This document shows, piece after piece, positions 1-8,993 of a DNA stretch of 64,000 nucleotides (positions are counted from its first letter, which is position 1; every line of letters starts with the position of its first letter). The DNA comes from Bacillota bacterium. GTDB taxonomy: Bacteria; Bacillota; Clostridia; Acetivibrionales; JANLFN01. The stretch spans positions 62,001 to 126,000 of the forward strand of contig JAEZTC010000016.1 of NCBI GenBank assembly GCA_023421675.1. The letters run 5' to 3'. A program made the translations under genes and the position numbers. Below the pieces are notes generated by a model that saw nothing but the letters and a program-made list of their open reading frames with translations, made no database searches and was not told the origin of the DNA.

Positions 1-1
1 A

Positions 2-991
2 GGCAAAACTGATATGAGAAGAATGATGACACGTGAGGAAATTGAAAAAAATGCAGCCTGTTTTAAGAAGCAAATTTCACGTTTTATAGATTTCAGTGAT
101 GACAAAGCTATAATGGTTGATAATTCTGACTGGTTGTTAAAGCTTAATTATGTAGAGTTTTTAAGAGATATCGGAGTACATTTTTCTGTCAACAGAATGT
201 TGACTGCTGATTCCGTAAGAAGCAGACTTGAAGGAAAAGGGTTAACATTCATTGAATTTAACTATATGTTAATGCAGGGTTATGATTTCCTTGAGCTATA
301 CAAAAAGTATAGCTGTAATCTCCAATTGGGGGGAGACGACCAATGGTCAAATATCTTATATGGTATCGACCTTATCAGAAAAATTGAAGGTAAGGATTCA
401 TATGGTATGACATTCAAGCTTCTTACCAACAGTGAAGGAAAGAAAATGGGTAAGACCGAAAATGGTGCAGTATGGCTGGATGCCAATAAAACTTCTCCTT
501 ATGATTTCTACCAGTACTGGAGAAATGTTCAGGACAATGATGTTGAAAACTGCCTTGCACTTCTTACATTTCTCCCTATGGATGAAGTCAGAAGGCTTGG
601 TTCACTTAAGGATTCACAAATAAACGAGGCCAAAAGAGTGCTTGCTTATGAGGTGACAAAGCTGGTACACGGCGAAGTGGAAGCAGATAAAGCGCAAAAA
701 GCTGCAGAAGCACTTTTCGGAGGTAAAGGAGATTCGGAAGATATTCCAGGTATAGAAATGAGCCTTCAAGAGCTTAAAACAGGTATAAAACTTATCGATT
801 TATTGTTGAAGGCTGGTCTTACACCTTCAAAAAGTGAAGCACGAAGAGCTATCGAGCAGGGCGGGGTTTATGTCAATGAAGTAAAAACTCAAAGTATTGA
901 TGCTATTATAACTAATAATGATATTTTAGACGGGCAGATACTTTTGCAGAGGGGAAAGAAAAACTTTTCGAGAATTAAAGTAAATTTATAA
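2..991 (+). CDS. tyrS: Tyrosyl-tRNA synthetase, 5' end outside window
   Basis: Charges tRNA-Tyr with tyrosine in the cytoplasm (class I aminoacyl-tRNA synthetase). The frame is open to the left edge and reads GKTDMRRMMTREEI, the part of the catalytic domain that follows the missing HIGH-type motif, so the N-terminus lies outside the window. Seen in the sequence: the tyrosine-pocket stretch QLGGDDQWSN, the KMSKS-type loop KKMGKT, and a C-terminal S4 RNA-binding domain (LLLKAGLTPSKSEARRAIEQGGVYVN). The gene ends in a strong hairpin shared with the convergent spore-protein gene. No T-box can be assessed because the upstream region is absent. The family assignment is secure. Confidence 0.97.
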   Translation, partial: GKTDMRRMMTREEIEKNAACFKKQISRFIDFSDDKAIMVDNSDWLLKLNYVEFLRDIGVHFSVNRMLTADSVRSRLEGKGLTFIEFNYMLMQGYDFLELYKKYSCNLQLGGDDQWSNILYGIDLIRKIEGKDSYGMTFKLLTNSEGKKMGKTENGAVWLDANKTSPYDFYQYWRNVQDNDVENCLALLTFLPMDEVRRLGSLKDSQINEAKRVLAYEVTKLVHGEVEADKAQKAAEALFGGKGDSEDIPGIEMSLQELKTGIKLIDLLLKAGLTPSKSEARRAIEQGGVYVNEVKTQSIDAIITNNDILDGQILLQRGKKNFSRIKVNL

Positions 992-1006
992 AAGATAAAA
1001 ATTTAT

Positions 1007-1040
1007 AAAAATAGCAGGAGGTTGAACTCCTGCTATTTTT
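1007..1040. terminator. Bidirectional intrinsic terminator
   Basis: A 14-bp perfect stem (1007-1020 with 1027-1040, arm core ATAGCAGGAG) closes a 6-nt loop and has A-tract and T-tract flanks. It can therefore end both tyrS on the plus strand and the SASP gene on the minus strand. Confidence 0.9.
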
Positions 1041-1048
1041 AATTTAAA

Positions 1049-1240
1049 CTACTTGTTATTTGTATAATTGTTACCAGTATATGATTCAAATACCTTCTTA
1101 ACTATATTACCACCGATTCTGCCAGCATCCTTAGCAGCGATGTCACCGTTGTAACCCTGCTTTAAGTTGACACCTACTTCTCTAGCTATTTCATATTTCA
1201 TGCTATCAAAACTGGTTGTACTGTTATTATTTCTTGCCAT
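1049..1240 (-). CDS. Small acid-soluble spore protein, alpha/beta type
   Basis: A 63-residue DNA-binding protein that coats and protects the chromosome in the dormant spore and supplies amino acids on germination. It carries the family landmarks MKYEIAREVGV, which contains the probable GPR protease cleavage region, and GDIAAKDAGRIGGNIVKK, the second conserved block. Length fits the family. The start follows a very strong ribosome site (GGGAGGTGAT, 5-9 nt upstream). It is monocistronic and convergent with tyrS. Expression late in the forespore under sigma-G is expected from the family; I could not pick out a clear sigma-G promoter. Confidence 0.95.
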   Translation of the reverse strand: MARNNNSTTSFDSMKYEIAREVGVNLKQGYNGDIAAKDAGRIGGNIVKKVFESYTGNNYTNNK

Positions 1241-1414
1241 AATATCACCTCCCTTATTACTTATTGTCTCTAAATTAACTCTGAATATTAGTTGTAAGTT
1301 TTGGGTTTAAATCTGTTTTATGTTATCGATTTAAACCAATTAATTTTTTTCATTGTTGCAAATAATACTATCTGCAGAAATGAAAAAATCATTCATAAAA
1401 CGACTAAATTTTTA

Positions 1415-1443
1415 TAGACTTGATATTTTGTTTATGATATACT
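1415..1443 (+). promoter_or_regulatory. Probable promoter of the uracil permease gene
   Basis: A -35-like TAGACT (1415-1420) is separated by 17 bp from TATACT (1438-1443). It lies just before the PyrR-type leader, at the position expected for transcription of the leader and permease. Confidence 0.55.
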
Positions 1444-1457
1444 GTGTTAAGAATTTG

Positions 1458-1550
1458 GAAACTTTTAAATTAGCCCGGAGAGGCTGGTAAAGTTATTTGT
1501 TGATGTCTTGTGCAAACAAGCTTTCTGCCGCCCGGTGGAAAGCTTTTTCT
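1458..1550 (+). promoter_or_regulatory. PyrR-type RNA attenuator leader
   Basis: The stretch TAGCCCGGAGAGGCTGGTAAAG at 1471-1491 (quoted in parts: TAGCCCGGAGAGGCT, then GGTAAAG) matches the conserved PyrR-binding loop of Firmicute pyr leaders. It is framed by an outer stem AACTTT/AAAGTT (1460-1465 with 1489-1494) and an inner AGCC/GGCT stem. An intrinsic terminator follows at 1518-1545, with arms AAGCTTTC and GAAAGCTT extended by wobble pairs and then a T-run. The known mechanism is that UMP-bound PyrR stabilises the binding hairpin, allows the terminator to form and shuts off the gene. No separate antiterminator was computed. Confidence 0.8.
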
Positions 1551-1639
1551 ATTATTAGTGCTTTTTTCTTACACGGTTTTGAAGCAAAGCCGGAAGGGTT
1601 TTGCTCTAAAATAAATCAAATCTTAGGGGGAAGTAAAAT

Positions 1640-2992
1640 ATGCAAAGGAGAATTATTCAGGTAGACGAAAAAGTGTCTTTGCTGAAAGGTCTGCCTCTTA
1701 GTTTCCAGCACTTGTTTGCAATGTTTGGCGCATCAATTCTTGTGCCGAATCTTTTAAACCAAGCGGCACAGCAAGCTGCTGGTGACAAGACTTTACAGGT
1801 TATTGATCCATCATTGGTACTTCTGTTAAATGGTATTGGAACTTTGATTTATCTTTTCTTATGTAGAGGTAAGGCGCCGGCATATCTTGGTTCAAGCTTT
1901 GCTTTTATATCACCTGCAATTTCAATAATTGGAAGTAAGGCATCTAATGATTTTCAGCATAATTTTTCACAAGCCTTAGGCGGCTTCATAATAGCAGGTG
2001 CGATTTTTACTATTACTGCACTTATTATTGGCGCGGTTGGCACAAAATGGCTGGATGTTGTTCTTCCTCCTGCAGCAATGGGTCCTATAGTTGCACTTAT
2101 AGGTCTTGAACTTTCAGGCACCGCTGCTGGTATGGCTGGTTTATTACCAGATGCAAACGGCGCTTTTAATGGCTGGTCAATCTTGATTTCATTAACAACG
2201 CTTGGAGTTGCAATAATAGGTTCAGTATTGTTCAGAAAATTCTTTGCAGCTATCCCAATACTAATTGCAATACTTTTTGGATATGGACTTTGTGTTGTTA
2301 TAAATGCTATCGATCCTAGTTTAAATGTAATCAGCTTTGATGCAATAACAAATAAGGACCTTATAAATCTGCCTAAATTCGTTGCACCATCCTTTAATCT
2401 GGATGCAATATTAATAATTGCACCAGCTGCACTTGTTGTAATATCAGAACACATAGGTCACTTGTTTGTAACTTCTAATATAGTAGGAAGAAACTTGATA
2501 AAAGATCCTGGTTTACACAGGTCTCTACTTGGTGATGGACTTTCTACTATGATATCCGGTTTTACAGGCTCAGTACCGACAACTACCTATGGTGAAAACA
2601 TGGGAGTTATGGCAATCACAAGAGTATACAGCGTTTGGGTAATCGGAGGAGCAGCGGTTATATCGGTTGTTGTAGCGTTCATTGGAAAACTGTCAGGTGT
2701 TATTTCGAGTATCCCTAGCCCGGTAATGGGCGGAGTATGTTTGCTGCTGTTTGGTGTTATTGCAGCATCAGGTATACGAATGCTTGTTGAAGCAAAGGTT
2801 GACTATAGCAAGTCAAAAAATCTTATTCTGACTGCTGTTGTATTTGTAGTAGGTATAAGCGGTGTATCAATAGACCTTGGAAAAGGAGTCGTATTCAAGG
2901 GTATGGTTCTTGCTACAATAGTAGGAATGCTTCTCAGCCTTATACTGTATGTTTTTGAAAAACTTAAGATTACTAACGATATTGAAGAATAA
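1640..2992 (+). CDS. uraA: Uracil permease, NCS2 family
   Basis: A membrane nucleobase:cation symporter of 450 residues with about 14 hydrophobic segments, expected to import uracil. Family marks seen: LSFQHLFAMFGASILVP near residues 20-36, the helix-break region APAYLGSSFAFISP, and the NCS2 signature GFTGSVPTTTYGENMG around residue 312. Substrate choice among uracil, xanthine and uric acid is usually ambiguous by family. Here the PyrR-type leader directly upstream argues strongly for uracil and UMP salvage. The start ATG follows AGGGGGAAG. The gene is single and ends in a strong shared terminator. Confidence 0.92.
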   Translation: MQRRIIQVDEKVSLLKGLPLSFQHLFAMFGASILVPNLLNQAAQQAAGDKTLQVIDPSLVLLLNGIGTLIYLFLCRGKAPAYLGSSFAFISPAISIIGSKASNDFQHNFSQALGGFIIAGAIFTITALIIGAVGTKWLDVVLPPAAMGPIVALIGLELSGTAAGMAGLLPDANGAFNGWSILISLTTLGVAIIGSVLFRKFFAAIPILIAILFGYGLCVVINAIDPSLNVISFDAITNKDLINLPKFVAPSFNLDAILIIAPAALVVISEHIGHLFVTSNIVGRNLIKDPGLHRSLLGDGLSTMISGFTGSVPTTTYGENMGVMAITRVYSVWVIGGAAVISVVVAFIGKLSGVISSIPSPVMGGVCLLLFGVIAASGIRMLVEAKVDYSKSKNLILTAVVFVVGISGVSIDLGKGVVFKGMVLATIVGMLLSLILYVFEKLKITNDIEE

Positions 2993-3003
2993 GAATTTAA
3001 ATA

Positions 3004-3035
3004 AAAAAGTGCATTCCATATGGGATGCACTTTTT
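3004..3035. terminator. Bidirectional intrinsic terminator
   Basis: Arms AAAAAGTGCAT (3004-3014) and ATGCACTTTTT (3025-3035) extend through three more pairs to an ATAT loop. It serves the permease (+) and the convergent FapA-like gene (-). Confidence 0.88.
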
Positions 3036-3049
3036 GTTTAATAATATTT

Positions 3050-4636
3050 TCAGGTAATCTGTTTAATTTCCCCGTCCTGATAATAAAAGGTAGTCGACTG
3101 AATAGGGTTAGACGTATCTATAAAACTTTTTTTAATAATTAATACACTATTTCGGTAAGCCTTTTTACCAATACAAATTTCGCCGTCCCCATGCGTTTTG
3201 AGATAATAGTTGATACTTTTCCTTTTTTCTTCAAGTTCTTTCAACTGATCTTTTAGTGTAATCATATTCTGAATCTGCCCACTGTATTCTTTTCGTTTTA
3301 TAGGATCCAGTTTATTGACATCTCCCATGTGGGAAATAATTACCTTAAGCTGCTGCTGGTGAGTTTTCAATTCAGTAATTTTGTTGGTAATTTTATCAAG
3401 TTCTGTTTGAAGAGCCCTTCTGTCAAAGCCTGTAACTTCTACGTGGGTTTTCCTTTCCATTTCAGAACCTATTACAGGTGAAGAAACCCTGATTTCAACC
3501 TGTATATTACCACCGATTATTTGCCCTTTGCTTGAATCCAATACAAGCTCCCTTGCATTTATGACGCTGTTTATACAATAGAAACCGATATGAACAGATT
3601 CTCCTGCGATTATATCAGCATTATCAGTAAATTTTGTAAATACATTTTTGGCTGCTCTTATCAAAACACGTCCCTTGGGAGAAATTCCGCCTCTAATATA
3701 TATACTCCCATTAGTGCTTACTATTTCCTTGACGTTTCCTATTCCAAGTTCACTGTTTATTTCTATATCTTTTGTAGCAATTACTGAAAAACCGTCAGCA
3801 ATTGTTCCTTTAATGGTAACAAAACCATCAAAATTGACATTCCCTGTACTGAAATCCACATCGCCGCCATATTCCAGATGATTTGATACAGTGATTTTAC
3901 CGTCTCTAAAACTTACAGCACCATCTATTTTAGAATAAAGAACTGTCTTGTTTCCCTCAACAACTTCATCAATATTTGTTTTATCATAATTAAGTGAATA
4001 GTTTTTACCTTTAGTAGGATTTACCGGTACTCCTTTTACTGTTTTACCCGGTGTACCTTCGGTAGCATCTATGCGTTCACCAAGCCATTCACCTGATTTT
4101 ACACTGTTAATTAATTTCAAGTCATAAAAATCAACCGAACCATCCTGGTTTACTTCAGGTTTGGTTTCCTTCATTTCATACATTTTTATTACACTGTCAT
4201 GACCATCGACAGGAGGAATTCCTTCCGCGATAATATAACGTTTTCCTACCTGCAACTCACCTTCGAGAACGGATGTTCTTACTCCAAGTATGACTCCCAG
4301 CTTTTCCAGCTTTTCCATCAGTTCCATGGACAAATTATGTCTGCTTGCAATATCGAGCTCTTGTTGAGTTAAGTTGAAGATAACAATGACCTTCATGTCT
4401 TTGTCAAGAAGCTCAATATATATTCTTTCCTTTTTTCTTCCTATTATTTGTGGAGCCATAGGGGCAGAGTTTACAAGATTTTTTAGACCATTCAAATTTG
4501 TTATTTCAATTTCGGGATGGGAATGAAAGGCTTCCATTAGAGCGTCAAGCCTTACACCCTTTTTAAGCGTCTCAAGGGAAATGTCTTCTGCATTTTCAGT
4601 TATAATGAAAAATTCATTACTATAAAGTGTTTTCAC
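3050..4636 (-). CDS. FapA (DUF342) family protein
   Basis: A 528-residue protein of the FapA/DUF342 family, which in Firmicutes has a conserved N-terminal domain, a right-handed beta-helix core and a C-terminal coiled coil. Seen: the family-like stretch DAMKxxx-type core LGERIDATEGTPGKTVKGVPV, glycine-rich repeat strands (GGDVDFSTGNVNFDG, IYIRGGISPKGRVLIRA) and a coiled-coil region (about TELDKITNKITELKTHQQQ to LEEKRKSINYYL). A longer reading frame extends to 4750, but GTG at 4636 has GGGGAG six bases upstream, so I start there. The name FapA comes from a Vibrio flagellar assembly study; the clostridial role is unknown. No flagellar genes are nearby. Confidence 0.85.
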   Translation of the reverse strand: MKTLYSNEFFIITENAEDISLETLKKGVRLDALMEAFHSHPEIEITNLNGLKNLVNSAPMAPQIIGRKKERIYIELLDKDMKVIVIFNLTQQELDIASRHNLSMELMEKLEKLGVILGVRTSVLEGELQVGKRYIIAEGIPPVDGHDSVIKMYEMKETKPEVNQDGSVDFYDLKLINSVKSGEWLGERIDATEGTPGKTVKGVPVNPTKGKNYSLNYDKTNIDEVVEGNKTVLYSKIDGAVSFRDGKITVSNHLEYGGDVDFSTGNVNFDGFVTIKGTIADGFSVIATKDIEINSELGIGNVKEIVSTNGSIYIRGGISPKGRVLIRAAKNVFTKFTDNADIIAGESVHIGFYCINSVINARELVLDSSKGQIIGGNIQVEIRVSSPVIGSEMERKTHVEVTGFDRRALQTELDKITNKITELKTHQQQLKVIISHMGDVNKLDPIKRKEYSGQIQNMITLKDQLKELEEKRKSINYYLKTHGDGEICIGKKAYRNSVLIIKKSFIDTSNPIQSTTFYYQDGEIKQIT

Positions 4637-4828
4637 TTTTTCTCCCCTACTTCCACAGAAAATGACACTTTTATACACATAATATATCGGCATAATTTTT
4701 AAATAGTAACATATATAAAATATTTTTATATATGATGGCAGCATTAACATAAAATATCAGTATAAATTTGCAGTAAAAAGCTTAATTTAAGATACATATA
4801 TATTAAAAAAATGGGTGAGTGATGCTTT

Positions 4829-6004
4829 TTGAGAAAAAAACTATTATCGGTTTTAATATTATTTTTATTTACATTTACATGTTTTGTTGTTACAGAAAAT
4901 AAAAAGTCCTTATGTATGGCGGTATATCAAAATAATGATGTTGAAACTGTCAGCAAACCTCCGGTTGTTAATGCGACAGCATCCATAGTAATGGACATGA
5001 AGAGCGGAAGAGTTCTTTATGAAAAAAATGCTTACACAAGAAAAGCCATGGCAAGTACAACAAAGATAATGACAGCTATTTTAGCACTTGAAAAGGGTAA
5101 CCTTGAGGATGATGTAACGGTTAGCAAGAGGGCTGCCATGATTGGCGGATCAAGAGTAAATCTTGTACAGGGTGAAGTTTTTAAACTAAAAGACTTGCTG
5201 TATGGTTTAATGCTTAATTCTGGAAATGATGCAGCTATCGCAATTGCGGAACATATTGGAGGAACTGTTGAAGACTTTGTTGATTTAATGAACCGAAAGG
5301 CACAGGACCTTGAGCTTGCCGATACATCCTTCAGAAGCCCGCATGGATTGGATGCCGATGGACATTATACAACTGCATACGACCTTGCAAGACTTTCCGC
5401 ATATGCACTTAAGAATCCTCTGTTCTCAAAGATTGTGTCTACAAAGAGTATTACATTGCCAAAACTGGGCTTGTACAATACTAATGATATGCTGTGGTAT
5501 TATCCCGGAGCTGACGGAGTTAAAACCGGCTTTACGGGAAAGGCTGGAAGATGTCTTGTTACCTCTGTTACAAGGAATGACTGGAGAATAATTTCTGTAG
5601 TTCTAGGATGCCCGACTAACAGTATTAGAGCCCAGAGCAGCTCATCAATACTGGACTATGCATTCGATAATTATAAACCATATTCGTTGCTTAATTCAGA
5701 TGAGCTTTTTACAAAAATTCCAGTTAAAAAAGGTATACGGGAAGATGTCAGTATAAAGCCGGTAGAGAATATAGATATTCCTTTGACAAATCAGGAGGTA
5801 GAAGAGGTGCAAAAGATTGTTACACTACCTGATATTATACGGGCACCTGTCTCAGGTAATATAGAGGTTGGAACTGTTAAATATGTTTTAAATGATAAGG
5901 TTATTGCACAATCACCTCTTAAAACGGTTGAAAGTATAAGAAGAAAGAACTTTGGGGATTATTTCGGTGAAATTCTTAAAAGTTGGGGAAGCCTGGCTAA
6001 TTAA
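4829..6004 (+). CDS. dacF: D-alanyl-D-alanine carboxypeptidase, DacF type
   Basis: A serine peptidase (S11 family, penicillin-binding protein 5/6 type) that trims the terminal D-Ala from peptidoglycan stem peptides outside the membrane. Seen: an N-terminal signal segment (residues 1-22), catalytic STTK at 76-79, SGN at 131-133 and KTG at 232-234, followed by the C-terminal beta domain and a weakly amphipathic tail. The start is TTG with GGTGAG about ten bases upstream; no other start fits. In sporulating Firmicutes DacF trims cross-linking in spore cortex, but a vegetative DacA-like role cannot be excluded from sequence alone. Monocistronic, followed by two hairpins. Confidence 0.93.
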   Translation: MRKKLLSVLILFLFTFTCFVVTENKKSLCMAVYQNNDVETVSKPPVVNATASIVMDMKSGRVLYEKNAYTRKAMASTTKIMTAILALEKGNLEDDVTVSKRAAMIGGSRVNLVQGEVFKLKDLLYGLMLNSGNDAAIAIAEHIGGTVEDFVDLMNRKAQDLELADTSFRSPHGLDADGHYTTAYDLARLSAYALKNPLFSKIVSTKSITLPKLGLYNTNDMLWYYPGADGVKTGFTGKAGRCLVTSVTRNDWRIISVVLGCPTNSIRAQSSSSILDYAFDNYKPYSLLNSDELFTKIPVKKGIREDVSIKPVENIDIPLTNQEVEEVQKIVTLPDIIRAPVSGNIEVGTVKYVLNDKVIAQSPLKTVESIRRKNFGDYFGEILKSWGSLAN

Positions 6005-6020
6005 TAACTACACAATAAAA

Positions 6021-6044
6021 AGCATCAATTATAAAATTGGTGCT
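6021..6044 (+). terminator. Hairpin after dacF
   Basis: Ten-bp stem with one wobble (AGCATCAATT / AATTGGTGCT) and an ATAA loop; the following T-run is weak (TCTTCA). Confidence 0.55.
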
Positions 6045-6067
6045 TCTTCATATTAACAGTGTTTATG

Positions 6068-6091
6068 GAGCCTTTTATAAGGCTCTTTTTT
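6068..6091 (+). terminator. Second, stronger terminator after dacF
   Basis: Perfect 7-bp stem GAGCCTT/AAGGCTC with a 4-nt loop followed directly by TTTTTT. It backs up the weaker hairpin just upstream. Confidence 0.8.
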
Positions 6092-6191
6092 ATTGAATAA
6101 TAAATGTATTTTTAATGCTATTATTGTATAATCATATTGATAAAATATGAAAAAATACAATTAAACTATACAATCGGAGAGATAAAGAATC

Positions 6192-7940
6192 ATGAAAACT
6201 GTTATAGCAGCAATAAATTCAAAATACATACATTCGTCTCTTGCAGCATGGTATCTTAAAGCAAACTGTTCTGAAAGCTGTGGTCAGGTGGAAGTATCAG
6301 AATATACTATAAACGATTTAATTGATAATATTCTTATCTCTCTTTATCAAAAAAAAGCAGACGTAATTGCTTTTTCCTGTTATATATGGAATTATGAAAT
6401 TGTTCTAAAACTTACAGCAAGTCTGAAAAAAGTTTGCCCTCAAACACTTATAGTACTGGGTGGGCCTGAAGTTTCATATAATGCAGTGCAAATTCTTAAA
6501 AATAATTCAAGTGTAGACTTTATCATTTCCGGAGAAGGTGAAGTCGTACTTGACAGTCTTTTACATTCGCTGAATCTAAACCAGCCGAACATGCTTGACA
6601 AAATTGAGGGTTTATATTACAGGAATAAAAACAAACTAAATGGATTAGGCGGTTTTTCACTTGTTAGAAATCTTGAAGCCATAAAATCACCATATACTGA
6701 AGAAATGCTCCAATCTATCGGTTCAAGAATAGTATATTTTGAATCATCGAGGGGTTGCCCTTTTTCTTGCTCATATTGCATTTCTTCCACTTTTGAGGGT
6801 GTCAGATATTTTCCTATGGAAAGAGTGAAGTCAGAATTAAAAGGACTTATTAATAGAGGAGTAAAGCAGATAAAATTCGTTGATAGGACATTTAATAGTC
6901 ATAAACAAAGGGCAAAAGAAATTTTTGAATTTATAATTCAACATTCTGTTAAAACTGCTTTTCATTTCGAGGTTGCTGCGGATTTGTTCGATGAAGAAAT
7001 GTTCAACTTGCTGTCTAAGGCTCCAAAAGGGCTTATACAATTTGAAATTGGAATACAGACGGTTAATGCAGATACACTTAATGCAATAAAGAGAAAGACT
7101 GATTTAACGCTTGTTTTTAAGAATGTGACAACATTAGTCAATATGGGGCTATTTCATATACACCTTGATCTTATTGCCGGACTACCTAAGGAAGATTATG
7201 AATCGTTTAAATATTCTTTTGATTCTGTTTACCGGTTAAAACCACATAACCTTCAATTGGGTTTTCTAAAAATGCTTAAAGGTTCAAGCATACTCAGCAA
7301 TGCTGATATTGAAGGATATAAATACAGAGAATATGCTCCATATGAGGTGTTGGAGAATAAGTATATTACATTTGATACCTTGTGTGAGCTAAAAAAAGTA
7401 GAGGAAATTGTGGAACGGTATTATAACCAGGGACGTTTCATTAAAACCCTGGATTATATTATTGCCAACCATTACAAAACACCTTTTGAATTTTATTATT
7501 CTTTTATGAAATACAATTCTGAGAATGGTTACCTGAATCGCCCACTGGCTGCAAGAGAGCTTTATGATGTACTGTATGGTTTTCTTGTTGAGACTATGGG
7601 CGATGAGAAACTTTTGTACTTAAAAAACTTAATGAAACTTGATTTTCTCCTTTCTGACAATTCATCAAATTTGCCCAAGTGCTTAAGCAGAACTTTTGAG
7701 GATAACTTCAAATATAAATGTCTGGAATTCCTTAAAAGAACTGAAAATATTGAAGAATATCTCCCATCATATACCGGAATTTCTCCGGTACAGATTTTCA
7801 AACATATACATTTTGAAGTATTTGATTACGATGTTACGGCTGAAAATATAATTCTTAAAGACCGCTGCGAAATCCTTATAGATTATGGTAAAAGGGATCA
7901 GGTAAGCGGATTATATGAATTCTATCCTGTACAACTCTAG
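6192..7940 (+). CDS. Radical SAM protein with B12-binding-like domain (DUF4080 type)
   Basis: A 582-residue enzyme with an N-terminal cobalamin-binding-like Rossmann domain (residues about 1-130, with VLGGPEVSYNA and ISGEGE as in B12-dependent radical SAM proteins), then a radical SAM core with the 4Fe-4S motif C189-x3-C193-x2-C196 (GCPFSCSYC), and a C-terminal region that I recognise as the DUF4080 type. The usual B12 DxHxxG signature is not evident, so actual cobalamin binding is uncertain. The reaction is unknown. It is monocistronic, with dacF upstream and a divergent-in-function MerR gene downstream, so context gives no substrate. Start ATG follows GGAGAG. Confidence 0.85.
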   Translation: MKTVIAAINSKYIHSSLAAWYLKANCSESCGQVEVSEYTINDLIDNILISLYQKKADVIAFSCYIWNYEIVLKLTASLKKVCPQTLIVLGGPEVSYNAVQILKNNSSVDFIISGEGEVVLDSLLHSLNLNQPNMLDKIEGLYYRNKNKLNGLGGFSLVRNLEAIKSPYTEEMLQSIGSRIVYFESSRGCPFSCSYCISSTFEGVRYFPMERVKSELKGLINRGVKQIKFVDRTFNSHKQRAKEIFEFIIQHSVKTAFHFEVAADLFDEEMFNLLSKAPKGLIQFEIGIQTVNADTLNAIKRKTDLTLVFKNVTTLVNMGLFHIHLDLIAGLPKEDYESFKYSFDSVYRLKPHNLQLGFLKMLKGSSILSNADIEGYKYREYAPYEVLENKYITFDTLCELKKVEEIVERYYNQGRFIKTLDYIIANHYKTPFEFYYSFMKYNSENGYLNRPLAARELYDVLYGFLVETMGDEKLLYLKNLMKLDFLLSDNSSNLPKCLSRTFEDNFKYKCLEFLKRTENIEEYLPSYTGISPVQIFKHIHFEVFDYDVTAENIILKDRCEILIDYGKRDQVSGLYEFYPVQL

Positions 7941-7960
7941 TTGTCATTAAAAAATAAATA

Positions 7961-8010
7961 TTGACTCTCACATGATGAGAGGGTTTAGAATCAAATTGTA
8001 ATCCGGATTA
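7961..8010 (+). promoter_or_regulatory. MerR-type promoter with 19-bp spacer and dyad
   Basis: TTGACT (7961-7966) and TAGAAT (7986-7991) are 19 bp apart, the overlong spacer typical of MerR-controlled promoters. The spacer holds an inverted repeat CTCTCA (7965-7970) / TGAGAG (7976-7981). A second perfect 12-bp palindrome TAATCCGGATTA (7999-8010) sits just after the expected transcript start. The gene that follows encodes a MerR regulator, so autoregulation is the simplest reading. Confidence 0.75.
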
Positions 8011-8030
8011 TACAAAGGCAGGGTGAGGTT

Positions 8031-8846
8031 ATGTTCAAAATTGGTGATTTTTCAAGACTTACGCAGGTTTCTGTCAGAATGCTTAGATATTACGATGAAC
8101 TGGGACTTTTGAAGCCTGAGGAGGTTGATAGGTTCACAGGATACCGGTTTTATTCAGCAAGGCAGATTACAAGACTAAATAGAATTATTACACTAAGGGA
8201 CATGGGATTTCTTGTTGCTGAGATTTCTTTAATTCTTAATGAATGCATGGATGAAGCCGATTTAATTCGCCAGCTTGAAGAAAAAAAGCTTGAAATAGCC
8301 AAAACTATTGCCTTCGAGAATAACAAGCTTGAAAGAATTGAAAAAATGATTAAATCAATAGGAATGGAGAGTGTTTTAATGAATTATGAAGTTTCAGTTA
8401 AAAATGTACCTTCATATAAAGTAGTATCTGTTCGAGGAGTAATACCTGCATATGCAATGGAAGGAATGCTGTGGGAAAAGCTTGGCAAATTCACCGGTAT
8501 TAATAAAATTCAATGTATACCTCCTTATTTTTCGATATATCACGACGGAGAATATAAGGAGTCGGATATGGATGTTGAGGTAGTAATGGGTGTGCGTGAA
8601 CTCCAGAAAGACAGGGATGGAATAACCTTCCGAGAGATTGAGGCTGTTCCGTCAATGGCATCAATACTGATTACCGGAAAATATGAAAGCATATCTGAGG
8701 GTTATAATATTCTAGCGAAATGGATTGAAGAAAATAATTATGAAATTAAAGGGCTGGCTAGAGAAATTACTCACAAAGGACCATGGAACGAAGAAAACCC
8801 AGAAAATTATCTGACAGAACTGCAGATGCCGGTAATAAGAAAGTAG
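8031..8846 (+). CDS. MerR-family regulator with GyrI-like effector domain
   Basis: A 271-residue BmrR-like one-component regulator. The N-terminus is a MerR winged helix (KIGDFSRLTQVSVRMLRYYDE, residues 3-23), then a dimerisation coiled coil (about 80-115), and a GyrI-like/AraC-E-binding domain from about 123 (VKNVPSYKVVSVRGVIPAYA) to the end, which in relatives binds lipophilic or drug-like ligands. It is preceded by a promoter of MerR type and followed by a terminator, so it appears to control itself. No transporter gene lies beside it, unlike bmrR-bmr. Start ATG has GGGTGAGG upstream. Confidence 0.9.
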   Translation: MFKIGDFSRLTQVSVRMLRYYDELGLLKPEEVDRFTGYRFYSARQITRLNRIITLRDMGFLVAEISLILNECMDEADLIRQLEEKKLEIAKTIAFENNKLERIEKMIKSIGMESVLMNYEVSVKNVPSYKVVSVRGVIPAYAMEGMLWEKLGKFTGINKIQCIPPYFSIYHDGEYKESDMDVEVVMGVRELQKDRDGITFREIEAVPSMASILITGKYESISEGYNILAKWIEENNYEIKGLAREITHKGPWNEENPENYLTELQMPVIRK

Positions 8847-8861
8847 AATTATGACCAGCTA

Positions 8862-8893
8862 GGGGCGGCAGGTAAAACCTGTGGCCCTTTTTT
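8862..8893 (+). terminator. Intrinsic terminator of the merR-family gene
   Basis: GC-rich stem with one mismatch (GGGGCGGCAGGT / ACCTGTGGCCC) followed by TTTTTT. Confidence 0.85.
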
Positions 8894-8993
8894 ATAATCA
8901 TATTGTATTTACTGTTATTTTCTTGTAAAATATTTTTAATAACCTTTTTTCAGAATTAATAATTAAATATTTGATGAGGAGAGATGAGTAGAG

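Noticed and set aside
3050..4750. Longer start of the FapA-like gene at 4750
   Set aside because: The extra 38 residues are hydrophobic and unlike the family, and the internal GTG at 4636 has the ribosome site.
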